Positions 10,101-19,277 of a stretch of DNA of 64,000 nucleotides are shown piece after piece. Numbering within the stretch: position 1 is the stretch's first letter; each line of letters begins with the position of its first letter. The position numbers and the translations under genes were made by a program. Below the pieces are notes generated by a model, which searched no databases, was not told the DNA's origin, and was given only the letters and a program-made list of their open reading frames with translations. Origin of the DNA: Sinonovacula constricta (Eukaryota > Mollusca > Bivalvia > Cardiida > Solecurtidae); NCBI GenBank assembly GCA_007844125.1, contig CM017572.1, forward strand, positions 31,266,423-31,330,422, in the 5' to 3' direction.

Positions 10101-11577
10101 ATTCTAGATTACAGAGGATCTTACCTTTTTGCCGAATTTTTATATTATACATGTATTTCTTTCCTACCTTATGTTGGGTTATTATTTCTTTATTTAGTAA
10201 CTTTTTGTTATTTATTTCTTTGATGTTTTGCTGTTTTTTTATCAAATTATCTTTTGAAGAGATAACTTTACTTTCCTCATTTTAAGAGGAGGCTGTGCCG
10301 TGATTTTTCTCTAATTAGACTTACCAGTTAACCTTATTAGTGAAGCAGCTAATTTTGCAGTGAAGTTAAAACACACATTTCTGAACGATCTAAATCTTGC
10401 AAACAATGGGCAGAAAAAAATAAGCCAATTAATGTTAAGTATTCTTCAAACACTCCCATTATCAATAAACAAATGGATTAATGATGCAACAGGCTGCCTC
10501 AGTGGTTTGTGTGTGATCTTCCGCCTCCTAAACAGCTGAACATTGCTATAATGACCATAAATATGGTGTTGCAATGAATTTTATCATTTCAGTGAATGAA
10601 TTAATACTGAAGCACAGAAGTAAGCAAGATGAAAAGAGAATGCGAATGGACCAACAGGTAGGAAACAGAGCTCTTGTCCGATCGGGCAAGTGATTTGTCC
10701 GTAAACAAAAGCCTGATTTATTTATGATGAAAAATGAGGAAAATTTCACCAAAATGGCAATAAAAGCCGATCTGTTAAGAATTCTTTAAGAGTGTCTGTT
10801 TCTCTGAAACGCTTTTTGCGCAAATGGCTAAAGTATGCTATGAATCATTGACTAAATGGGGATTTTCTATTGCAACAATGTAACATTCACAAAAAAATCA
10901 TAATTAAATTATATACTTATAGTAATTTACTCTCAGATATTAAATACGAAAATATGATTAAAAAGATTTAGATTTCCATTTTGCACATTTCGCTAATGAA
11001 ATTTCATTGTATACCCAAAGTTGAAAACTTTACAATGATAGGATTCTTCTGCGAAACATCATAATTGTTGAATTTGAAGTATTTCAACAGAGCTCAGCCC
11101 CCCAAAAGAAAACCTGAGCCCGACAAACAGAAAATCAATCAGAAAAAAAAAAAAAGTGTATGAAGGCAAATGACTGCATTTGTTTAAAACCCAGTGGCAG
11201 AAAGACCGTCCTTGGATGAGATACGACCAAGGGCCCTGCTTGATGTTTTGCGGTAATTTTTTCAGGCTATTGAAACCAATTTTGGGCAAGTGATTTTTCC
11301 CAGTGGCTTGCCCAAAGGGGCAAGTGGTTTGAAACAATTAAGGCGAAGACTGAATGGATCTTCATTGACATTGAATCTATTGACTTGGTATTATCTTAAC
11401 TTGTAGCTTTGGTTCACCGGAATATGCTCGTCTTGGTGAGCAACTTGATGGATGTATGTTTAATTGTTTCCGTCATCGCCAGAATGTTCCTGGCTCGCTG
11501 GACCTGGCAGAGTTGACCTCCACAATGTAAACAACCTTCTGGGACTGCTTCACTCCAGGAAACAACAACTGGAAGAT
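4011..11577 (+). CDS. COP1: COP1-type E3 ubiquitin ligase, 5' exons only
   Basis: Five exons joined by GT-AG introns encode the N-terminal part of constitutive photomorphogenic 1 (COP1/RFWD2), a RING, coiled-coil and WD40 E3 ligase known in animals for turnover of factors such as c-Jun and p53. Residues 1-39 are proline- and alanine-rich with a basic run RRRKR (14-18) that may serve in nuclear import. [20 protein letters not shown] and the later blocks closely resemble the vertebrate family. The C3HC4 RING ligands are C40, C43, C55, H57, C60, C63, C74 and C77, all present. It continues as PNFMLNELILK and, in the fifth exon, [20 protein letters not shown] leading into the coiled coil. Splice phases agree between exons 1-4. 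Between exons 4 and 5 the phase changes (0 to 1), so a small exon of about 10-20 residues is probably missed in 10,658-11,482. Full-length family members are roughly 600-730 residues; the rest of the coiled coil and the WD40 repeats were not found in this window. Confidence 0.88.
4169..4803. repeat. 36-bp minisatellite, ~17.6 copies
   Basis: The unit is roughly CCAGCGAGGTCAGCTATGG followed by TAGTTAAATGTGGTCAA, 36 bases long, so it stays open in one frame and reads as 12-residue repeats ([12 protein letters not shown] and variants). One shortened unit near 4,311-4,330 breaks the frame. Variants at three positions (ATGG/AGGG, GTGG/GTTG, CCAG/CTAG) recur every third unit. The array starts about 40 bases after the COP1 exon 1 donor, so it is intronic and its open frame is not evidence of a protein. 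Confidence 0.93.
5472..5531 (+). CDS. COP1: COP1 exon 2 (first half of RING)
   Basis: The acceptor ATATTTCAG precedes T, which completes Cys40. The 60-base exon encodes [19 protein letters not shown] and ends TG before the strong donor GTAAGT; these two bases complete Cys60 with exon 3. It carries RING ligands C43, C55 and H57. Confidence 0.9.
5607..5912 (+). mobile_element. tRNA-derived SINE (family S1)
   Basis: The head TAGCGCAATCGGTAGAGCG matches a pol III A box and GGGTTCGATCCCGGG a B box, at tRNA-like spacing. It is followed by a ~200-base non-tRNA body and an A-rich end (CTCAATAAACAATAACTGAA). It lies in intron 2 of the COP1-type gene in sense orientation. It is not a tRNA gene because the acceptor stem is not paired and a long unrelated body follows. 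Confidence 0.8.
6400..6678 (-). mobile_element. tRNA-derived SINE (family S2)
   Basis: On the minus strand, the head GGTGGTAGAGCATCAGCTTG and the B box GGGTTCAAACCC are followed by the family's conserved body (GTAGTAGTGGCTTCCCTCC, GTCGGTGTCAGTATAATGGA). Other copies are at 9,657, 12,716, 43,716 (minus) and 53,475. An open frame of about 130 codons across it is a by-product. Confidence 0.85.
6679..7732. other. COP1 intron 2, unique AT-rich sequence
   Basis: No repeat family, exon or RNA gene was recognised between the SINE and exon 3. Confidence 0.5.
7733..7830 (+). CDS. COP1: COP1 exon 3 (second half of RING)
   Basis: The acceptor TTTGACAG is followed by T, which completes Cys60. The exon reads [20 protein letters not shown] and then [12 protein letters not shown], ending with one base before the donor GTATGT. 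The donor at 7,831 is preferred over GTGTAT two bases upstream because exon 4 starts TGAATGAA, giving TTG (Leu93) and then Asn-Glu-Leu, as in the family's FxNEL motif. Ligands C63, C74 and C77 are present. Confidence 0.9.
7831..8561. other. COP1 intron 3, no feature seen
   Basis: AT-rich intronic sequence with no recognised repeat or exon. The tandem-core element begins at 8,562. Confidence 0.45.
8562..9492 (+). mobile_element. Tandem-core hairpin element (pearl/Helitron-like), copy 1
   Basis: The 5' end AGCTCACCTGAGCACAACAT continues to GGTGAGCT and folds as a ~14-bp hairpin. The body is about five diverged ~145-bp units marked by TTGTGAACACACTAGAG, CCAATCTTCACCAAACTTGG, ATGTTTGTCTGCATGAAATC and GGGTCACGTGGGGTCA. 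The 3' end carries a second hairpin, AGGGCCATCATGACCCT, followed by CTTGTTA. This architecture resembles the non-autonomous tandem-core elements described in oysters and other bivalves. No coding sequence is present, and assignment to Helitron or Helentron is inference. It sits in COP1 intron 3. Confidence 0.8.
9657..9766 (+). mobile_element. SINE S2 head, truncated
   Basis: It has the A box GTGGTAGAGCGTCTG and the B box GGGTTCAAACCCC, followed by GGGTCAAACCAAAGACTTTA; the S2 body is lost after that. Confidence 0.75.
9880..9975 (+). mobile_element. tRNA-like SINE head, unclassified
   Basis: CAGCGTGGTAGAGTCGCTGA and, about 50 bases later, TGGGTTCAATTCCCAG resemble A and B boxes of a pol III promoter. 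The body matches neither S1 nor S2. The spacing is longer than in a normal tRNA, so it is treated as a SINE fragment. Confidence 0.45.
10593..10657 (+). CDS. COP1: COP1 exon 4
   Basis: The acceptor TTATCATTTCAG is followed by TG, which completes Leu93. The exon then reads [20 protein letters not shown] and one more Gln, ending in phase 0 before the donor GTAGGA. This is the basic and acidic stretch that follows the RING in COP1 proteins. Confidence 0.85.
10658..11482. other. COP1 intron; a small exon may be hidden here
   Basis: The flanking exons have incompatible phases, and family members have ~15 residues between the two encoded blocks. A 29-base AG/GT-bounded segment at about 11,406-11,434 was considered but does not restore the frame. 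No repeat was recognised. Confidence 0.4.
11483..11577 (+). CDS. COP1: COP1 exon 5 (start of coiled coil)
   Basis: After the acceptor TCATCGCCAG the frame reads [20 protein letters not shown] and then [11 protein letters not shown] before the donor GTAAGT. It aligns with the family's WLG...LDLANVNLMLELL..KKKQLE block. The frame directly upstream of the acceptor is closed by TAA, which supports the exon boundary. It enters in phase 1 and leaves in phase 0. Confidence 0.8.
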
Positions 11578-11854
11578 GTAAGTCTTTAGCATTTATAATA
11601 ACCATACAAAAATCTTTAAAATAAAAACAAATAGCGGAATTTAAACAAATTGGAACCTCCCATGTAATTCCGTCTTCGGATGTATTTGGTTCAGTGATAC
11701 TTACAGAATCACGATCGTTTTGTCCACCGAAAAAAGAAATGTATAGGATTATTTCATTCTGTAAACTTTAATGTTTCAATTTAACTGTGCACATCTCGTC
11801 AGATATACAACTGTCACTGCACTTTCAGTAGAGATAACAATACATGTATAATTG

Positions 11855-12715
11855 TAACACGCCCGTCAAAGACGGGACGTATAATGGGATCACCCATGGC
11901 GGGCGGATATCGGGCTTATTGGCAGGCGGGCGGCGTCTAGATGAATGTCCGCAGCATAACTCTATCAAAAGCTATTTACTTGAAACCTCATAGATGGATA
12001 GATCTCATTGAGAGGAAGTGCAGTGCACAAGAACATCACTCTGCACGTCATGATGTTGGAGTTATTGCCCTTTGTTTAATTTTCTTGTCCGGAGCACAAC
12101 TCTTACATTATCAAAACTATTGACTTGAAACTTGATGCATAGATAGGTCTTATTGAGACGAAGTGCGGTGCACAGGAACTCTGTACTTCATGATTTCAGA
12201 GTAATGCCCCTTTAATTATTTTCTTGTCCGGAGCATAACTCCAACACTATCAAAGCTTTTGACTTGAAACTTCGTAGGTGGATACATTTTATTGAAAAAG
12301 AGTGCAGTGCACAAGAACCATCACTCTCCTCTTCTTATTTTTGAGTAATGCCACTTTCTGCACAAACGCCATTACTCTCCTTTAAAGTTTGATAGTATTC
12401 CCCTTTGACTTTTTATCAATTACCCAGATTGTAGTCCTCAGTCATTCCAGAGTGCATTGCACAAACAGTGCACAGCAGTTTGGTAGGTTAAAGATTTTTT
12501 TTTTTGTTATTCTACTTAAATTTCAGTTTTTCTTGTAAAAACCCAAAGTGCAGTCCAAAACTTGTCCATACTGCATTGTGCAAAAGTGCACAGCAGTTTG
12601 TCAAATTGCTCGATTGGCGGGCAAATTTTGCACCTCCTTGCGGTGTTCCTTTTTTTTTGATGACGTCATAGTCGCCTACATGTTTATCACGGGTTTTTCA
12701 CGCCATACGCCCGCC
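11855..12715. repeat. Tandem-core repeat element with GC-rich ends
   Basis: It starts with ACGCCCGTCAAAGACGGGAC and CCCATGGCGGGCGG. About three diverged ~140-bp units follow, marked by GGATAGATCTCATTGAGAGG, AGTGCAGTGCACAAGAAC, TTTTCTTGTCCGGAGCA and ACTTGAAACTT. It ends near ACGCCCGCCCG. The plan (short GC-rich ends, tandem core) mirrors the AGCTCACC family but the sequence is unrelated. No coding sequence was seen. Confidence 0.6.
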
Positions 12716-13005
12716 CGCAATAGCTTAATTGGTAGAGTGTCGGCTTGTGGATCGGGAGGTCACAGGTCCAACCCCCGCCAGGTCAAACCTTAAAGTTGGT
12801 AATAGTGGCTCCCCTCCTAACACTCGGGGCTAAGGTGACAGCACTACGCCTGATTCGTCGGTGTCAGTATAATGGACCGGTAGGGTTCAATCCCTGGGCG
12901 CCCCATAAGGGACCCTGTGCTATAATGATAGAAATATCGCTGCACAGTATCGGCAAAAATGGAGTCAAATCCCAATCCCTTTCCAGCCATACATCCAAAA
13001 GATGT
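12716..13005 (+). mobile_element. SINE S2, near full length
   Basis: The head AGCTTAATTGGTAGAGTGTC and a B-box-like CACAGGTCCAACCCC are followed by the S2 body (GGTAATAGTGGCTCCCC, GTCGGTGTCAGTATAATGG, GCTGCACAGTATCGGCAAAA). The B box has drifted, suggesting an old copy. Confidence 0.8.
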
Positions 13006-13994
13006 GAATTATCCCCGGCGTTCCGATTGGAATTTAAGCTGCAAAAGACTTAACAAAGACCCTAGTAAAAACTTTTGTTTAATCTACTGCCGAGAGATGG
13101 CCTTACATGAAAGGCTTCACCCCAATGGAAAACCTAATACAGCCTCTAAAGGGTTTGGTATCTTAGACATTATAAAACTTTTACAAGAACTCTGTATCTG
13201 TGTATTTAACTCACTTAAAAAGACTAAAAGCTACAAATATTTCACTTCTAGACGTAATGAATAAGCCTGTGCTCCAGATAAGCATCGTTTTATCGTTTTC
13301 ACGAATTGACTTTGATGTAAAACGAATCGAATTAAAATCTTATTGTACTAAGACGATTTGGGGAAGTGGAAAACGATTTACAATCAATTTCCTCACCATT
13401 TTTTGCAGTGAAAATTCTCAAGGCAGACATGTATATACACACCGGTTTGGGCAAAACTTACAGGGTAAAAGATACGGATGCACATTTTAATCGAATACAT
13501 TATGAATTTAGCAGTCAAATCAGCGGTATTCCACATGATGTGCTAGGGTAAAAATACTACCTGAACAATACTTATTTGTGTAATGTGAAGCTGCTGCACA
13601 TGTGCACTTTCTGCTTGAACACTTTAGTTTTATAGTCAATTATAATAAATTTGCAAATTTTTTTCGACATATGTTACATATGAAAACCTTTTAAATGGTG
13701 TCGGATTTTGCGTTTATTTTGTATTAAACCATTCTATGGCCTCATGAATATAAGTTATACTTACTTTTTCTCGGGATTTATAGTATACTGAGAACTTTCA
13801 AATGTCTTTGTTACTTGCTCACTTATTGCTTTATTTTATTTAAATCTACCACTTTTTGCGTCGTCTTTGATGCTTCGCATTAACGACTTTTCTTGTATAC
13901 TATAGTACTGATGTTTATTTATTTGAATGTAGAATGTAAAACCTGTGTTTGATAGAGATAGTAACATGTATCAAGTGTTTACTTTGATTGTTTT
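13006..13994. other. Unique stretch, nothing recognised
   Basis: It includes a segment with modest open frames (13,060-13,550) that shows no family motif and no coherent splice structure. No WD40 or coiled-coil exon of the upstream gene could be recognised. Confidence 0.4.
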
Positions 13995-14899
13995 AGCTCA
14001 CCTGAACACAACGTGCTTTTTACCCCTTCGTCTGTCTGCGGCGTCAAGATTTTAGCTTGTGAACACGCTAGAGGCCACCGTTTTTATCCAATCTTCATCA
14101 AACTTGGTCAGAATGTTTGTCTCCATGAAATCTTGGTTGAGTTCATTAATGGCTCACCTGGGCTCATAAACTAGGACAAAAGGTCAAATTCTATGAAAAA
14201 ACTGTGAACACGCTAGAGACCACATTTATAGCCCAATCTTCACCAAACTTGGTCAGAATATTTGTCTGTATGAAATCTTAAAGTAGTTCGTCATTGGATC
14301 ACGCGGGGTCAAAAAGTAGGTCACTAGGTCAAAACTTAGAAAAAGCTTGTGAACACACTAGGGGCCACATTGATAGCCCAGTCTTCACCAAACTTGATCA
14401 GAATATGTGTCTCCGTGAAATCTTGGATGAGTATGTTATTGGGTCACGTGGGGTCAACAGTAGGTAACTAGGACAAATCTCAGAAAAAGGTTGTGAACTC
14501 ACTAGAGACCATATTTATAGCCCTATCTTCACTAAACTTGGCCAGAATGTTTGCCTGCAAGAAATCTTGGGTGATGTTTTAACAAGGTAACGTGGGGTCA
14601 AAAATTAGATCACTAGGTCAAATTTTAGAAAAACCTTGTGAAAACACTAAAAGGCCACTTTCATGGCCTAATCTTCACCAAACTTTGCCAAAACGATTGC
14701 CAGCATGAAATCTTACACATGTTTTGAAGTGAGTCATGTGGATTCAATAGGTAACTAGGTTCAAATTCTAGAAAAGGTTATCAGCCCAGTGGTCACACTG
14801 GTCCAATCTTCACCAGGGATTTCTTAAGTAAAAAAAACTCTTAATTACTTGACGCCAGATATAAGCCTACTAAAAGCTTGTGTTCTTGGGTGAGCTTGG
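13995..14899 (+). mobile_element. Tandem-core hairpin element, copy 2 (3' truncated)
   Basis: It begins AGCTCACCTGAACACAACGT, with the right half of the 5' hairpin damaged, then carries about five ~145-bp core units. It stops at TGTTCTTGGGTGAGC without the 3' GGGCC hairpin. Confidence 0.75.
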
Positions 14900-15349
14900 T
14901 CGTTGTTCTTTATTTTCTACCACATCGCAAACGCTTGATGCACATATGCTGCATGGACATTTTATGAAGGCATTACACTTGCAGATCAACTTGAGAATGT
15001 ATGATCAATTAACATTTCCTTTATACAATTATTATTGCCGAATACAACAAAGACATGAAGTTGGAAGGTCTTAGACATCAAATTCAACTTCAGCCTGCAA
15101 TTTATTGGTATAATAACAAGTCGGGGTTAAAACAACACGTACAAACAAAATCAATCATGTCGGAAATACTTCCAGCATTTTATCTCCATGTTGGCAACTA
15201 GAAGGTTTTAAATACGGTAATTTGAACGGTTTAATAACATCATTTCGATTACTTATACAGCCTAGTAATCTAGGTCGGCAATTTAAACGGCATAATAATT
15301 CCATGTCTACAGTTCGTCCTAAAACCTCAATGGCGCAAATTTGTAAAAT

Positions 15350-17390
15350 GTATAGGACGTAATAACGTCACGGCAGCAATGTATAGGGCATAATAACACC
15401 ATAGCAGTAATGTATAGGGCTTAATAATGTCATGCCACTAATGTATAGGGCAGTAATGTCTAGGGAATAATAGCTCCATAGCAGCAATGTATAGGGCATA
15501 ATAACTCTATGGCAGTAATGTGTATCAAACATAATTACTCCATTAAAGAAAAGTTTATGTGTTAGTAACGCCATGACAGGATCGTTGTGGAATGTACAAC
15601 GTAGTGGCAGCAATGTACAAGGCATAACACCGTCATCGCAGCAATGTATATATCATAATAACATCATAAGTTATTATGCCATATACTTTACTGCCATGAA
15701 GTCATTATGACCTAGACGTTACTGCCATGGAAGTATTATGCATTATACATTAATCCCTGGCAGCAATGTATATGCCATATTACCTCCGTGGTAGCAATGC
15801 ATAGGGCATAACATAATGGCAGCAATGAATATGACATGATAACTCCATGGCAGCAATGTATAGGGAATAATAGTTCCATGACAGCAATACAGTTGGTAAT
15901 ATTATTTCCACGGCAGCAAAGTTTAGGCCATAATACTTCCATGGCAGCAATGTATATGGCATAATAACAACACAAACATAATATATTTGACATAATTACG
16001 TCATGGCAGTAATGTATGCCCTATATATACCCATGGCGCAAAGTATAGGGCATAATCACGTCATGGCAGCAATGTTTGTCGTCAAATAACCTCACGGCAG
16101 CTATGTATGTTGTCTAATAATGCTATGGCAGTTATGGCCTAATGACGTTATGGAATCTATGTATGTGGTCTTGTTACTCCAGGGCGGCGATGTCTGTGGC
16201 CTAACAATGTCATGGCAGCAATATATGTGGGCTAATATCGTTATGGCACCGACGTACATGTATGTAGCCTACTATCGTCATGACAGCTATATATGTAGTC
16301 TTATTATGTTATTGCAGCAATGGATGTGCCTTACCAACTTCATGGCAGATATGTCTGGTCTAATAACTTCGTGACAGCAGTGTCCGTGGCCTAATAACAT
16401 CATGTCAGCTATGTATCTGGGTTAGTAACGTCATGGCAGCTATGTATCTGGGTTAATAACGTCATGGCAGCTATGTATCTGGGTTAATAACATCATGGCA
16501 GCTATGTATCTGGGTTAATAACCTCATGACAGCTATGTATATGGGTTAATAACATCATGGCAGCTATGTATATGGGTTAATAACGTCATGGCAGCTATGT
16601 ATCTGGGTTAATAACGTCATGGCAGCTATGTATATGGGTTAATAACATCATGGCAGCTATGTATCTGGGTTAATAACATCATGGCAGCTATGTATCTGGG
16701 TTAATAACGTCATGGCAGCTATGTGTCTGGGTTAATAACATCATGGCAGCTATGTTTCTGGGTTGATAACGTCATGGCAGCTATGTATCTGGGTAAAAAA
16801 CGTCATGGCAGCTATGTATCTGGGTTAATAACGTCAAAACAGCTATGTATCTGGGTTAATAACATCATGGCAGCTATGTATCTGGGTTAATAACGTCATA
16901 ACAGCTATGTGTCTGGGTTAATAACGTCATGGCAGCTATGTGTCTGGGTTAATAACATCATGGCAGCTATGTATCTGGGTTAATAACGTCATGGCAGCTA
17001 TGTATCTGGGTTAATAACGTCATAACAGCTATGTATCTGGGTTAATAACATCATGGCAGCTATGTGTCTGGGTTAATAACAACATGACAGCTATGTATAT
17101 GGGTTAATAACATCATGGCAGCTATGTATATGGGTTAATAACGTCATAACAGCTATGTATCTCGGTTAATAACATCATGGCAGCTATGTGTCTGGGTTAA
17201 TAACGTCATGGCAGCTATGTGTCTGGGTTAATAACATCATGGCAGCTATGTGTCTGGGTTAATAACGTCATGACAGCTATGTATCTGGGTTAATAACATC
17301 ATGGCAGCTATGTATCTGGGTTAATAACGTAATGGCAGCTATGTATCTGGGTAAATAACGTCATGGCAGCTATGTTTGTGGCCTCATAGT
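15350..17390. repeat. 31-bp satellite array, homogeneous centre and degenerate flank
   Basis: From about 16,395 to 17,375 there are ~31 near-identical 31-bp units (GGTTAATAACGTCATGGCAG + CTATGTATCTG). They vary mainly at CG/CA in ACGTCATGG/ACATCATGG and at TATCTG/TGTCTG/TATATG. The preceding 15,350-16,390 holds older, degenerate 31-bp-like units (GCAGCAATGTATAGGGCATA), and two or three units at about 15,665-15,760 are inverted. Open frames across it are by-products. Confidence 0.92.
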
Positions 17391-17979
17391 CATAGCGTCA
17401 TGTGCATGGTCTAATTATAATTACATATTATTCATTGATTTGGTTTTGTTGTGTTTAGAGTGTGTAGGAGTATTTACTCTTACCTGTTATTCATCTAATT
17501 CTAACCTGGTATACAATATATATATAACATAATACCCGTAATAAAGAAATAACGCCATAGTCATAGCGGGGGGTGGGGGGTGGGGGCAAAGTTGCCTGGC
17601 TAAGACACAAGCATATATTGATTCTAAAATACAAGACAAATACAAGTTAAATACATGTGGTTATCTGGCCTTCACTATAAAATAAGTAATATTGGTCAGC
17701 CATAATTAGACCAAGTATAAATACACCTGATTTCGCATTAATTTATTGGTAAGAGTAATATTACTAAATAATCTTAGAATAATTGTATGCTACTTAATAT
17801 TTATATAGCTATCTATACTTCCTATACAATCTATGTTATCCATACTATTTACAATAACCGAGTAATGTTTGCAGGTCAATCCTAGGCTTGAACTAGGTGT
17901 TCTGTAATGAACCAGCACCAACTGTAATTGACCGGGATCAGGCTAGTTCTTTGTCACAGATTTACAACTGATTCATAGA
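17391..17979. other. Unique stretch with a short G-run
   Basis: It includes GGGGGGTGGGGGGTGGGGG at about 17,569-17,586. No gene or repeat family was recognised. Confidence 0.4.
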
Positions 17980-18300
17980 CTTACTACATTATTTACTACT
18001 GTACAATTTTATAGAAGTATTTAAATGAAAGGTGCTATTTGATATAAATACAGGTACAGAGGCAGATATTGCATTGATACAATAAATTTACAGTAGAGTC
18101 ATTATGTAATACTTCTGCTTTACATATTTATTACATTATTTACTATAATAAATTATTACTACTTAATAATTTTGATTTACAAATTTATTACATTATTTAC
18201 AGCCATAAATTATTACAAAAGTATTTTAGCAAAGTGCTCTGATTATTATAAATACTTTTAAAGAGGCAGATATTAAATTAATATAAAATTAATAAGTTTT
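17980..18300. repeat. Two-copy diverged direct repeat, ~200-bp period
   Basis: ACATTATTTACTACTGTA...AGAGGCAGATATTGCATTGA at about 17,985-18,085 is repeated as ACATTATTTACAGCCATA...AGAGGCAGATATTAAATTAA at about 18,190-18,285. Both copies are AT-rich and non-coding. Confidence 0.6.
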
Positions 18301-19277
18301 TTAACCCAAAGAAAAAGCTTTACAATTATTATTTTTTATGGAAAATATGTTTACACTTATTCATTCTGGTGCAGCAGATATTCAATATGTTCAATGATGC
18401 TAGAAGACAAGGAGGTGGGGCCAGTTAAAATATGTCGCGTCTGTTAGGCCGGCCGAGGATACCAGCCCATGGTCTTGTAATAACAAATCAACCTGGCCCC
18501 ATAAACTAATGTTTATAAGTGGTGGAGTTGGGCGGAGCCTCACTATCCTCCTTGCCTGTTATAAAATTGGTCAGAGCTATTGACCAGGGGCTGCGAAAGG
18601 GGTTCAAAAAGGTTACACTCCTTACCTTGAGGACATTTATGCTAGAAATGGCCTTTGTAAAAACCCTAACAGCAGCAATGAAGCAAAAATAAACTTATAC
18701 TGGGGATGTGGGGGGAGGGGGCGGGCGTCAATGTCAATAAGCTGGGATGAGGTGAGGGCTGTGAAGGAGTACTACACCTCCTCAGTCCGCCCTCTATCCA
18801 AGGTACTGGGAGTGGTGCGGACTGTCAGGTATTGATAATTGCCCATTAAAACAAGAAGCTAAACACCCCCTATCCAACAACCCTTACTACAGAAAGAAGT
18901 GCACAATCTACACCCATTGTAATTAAAGAAGAAGCGGATTATTACTCAGAATAGTAAGTAAATCATTCAAAGCTAGGGTGGAGTTTGGGGAGCTCTATGT
19001 AGTTTAAAACACTTTTTTGAGCACAAGAAAGTATAAGACTGGTGCTTACTATGTTAGATTTCTTAAAGAACAAAGTTGGGACTGCTTACACTTCCATCCA
19101 GAAGCGCCCTCCTCCCTTGACATAGACCCAGCTAAGCCACTGCAAGCTTCAGCTACCCCACTCCCCCGCCCCTGCAAATCCTGAGCTATCGCTGTAAGGA
19201 TTAACAAGTAAATGACCCGCAACCCAAAACATTTCTACATCTGGGGTGCTCAATAGAGGTAAGTTGGTTTCACTAAA
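18301..19277. other. No recognised gene
   Basis: This stretch has mixed composition with some C-rich tracts. Nothing with a family motif was recognised. It may include 5' remains of the LINE that follows. Confidence 0.35.

Noticed and set aside
11406..11434. AG/GT-bounded 29-base segment as the missing COP1 exon
   Set aside because: Its length leaves two bases, which does not restore the frame into exon 5 and creates TGA at the joint.
16395..17390. Possible CRISPR array (regular short repeats)
   Set aside because: Units are directly adjacent with no unique spacers, and the genome is eukaryotic.
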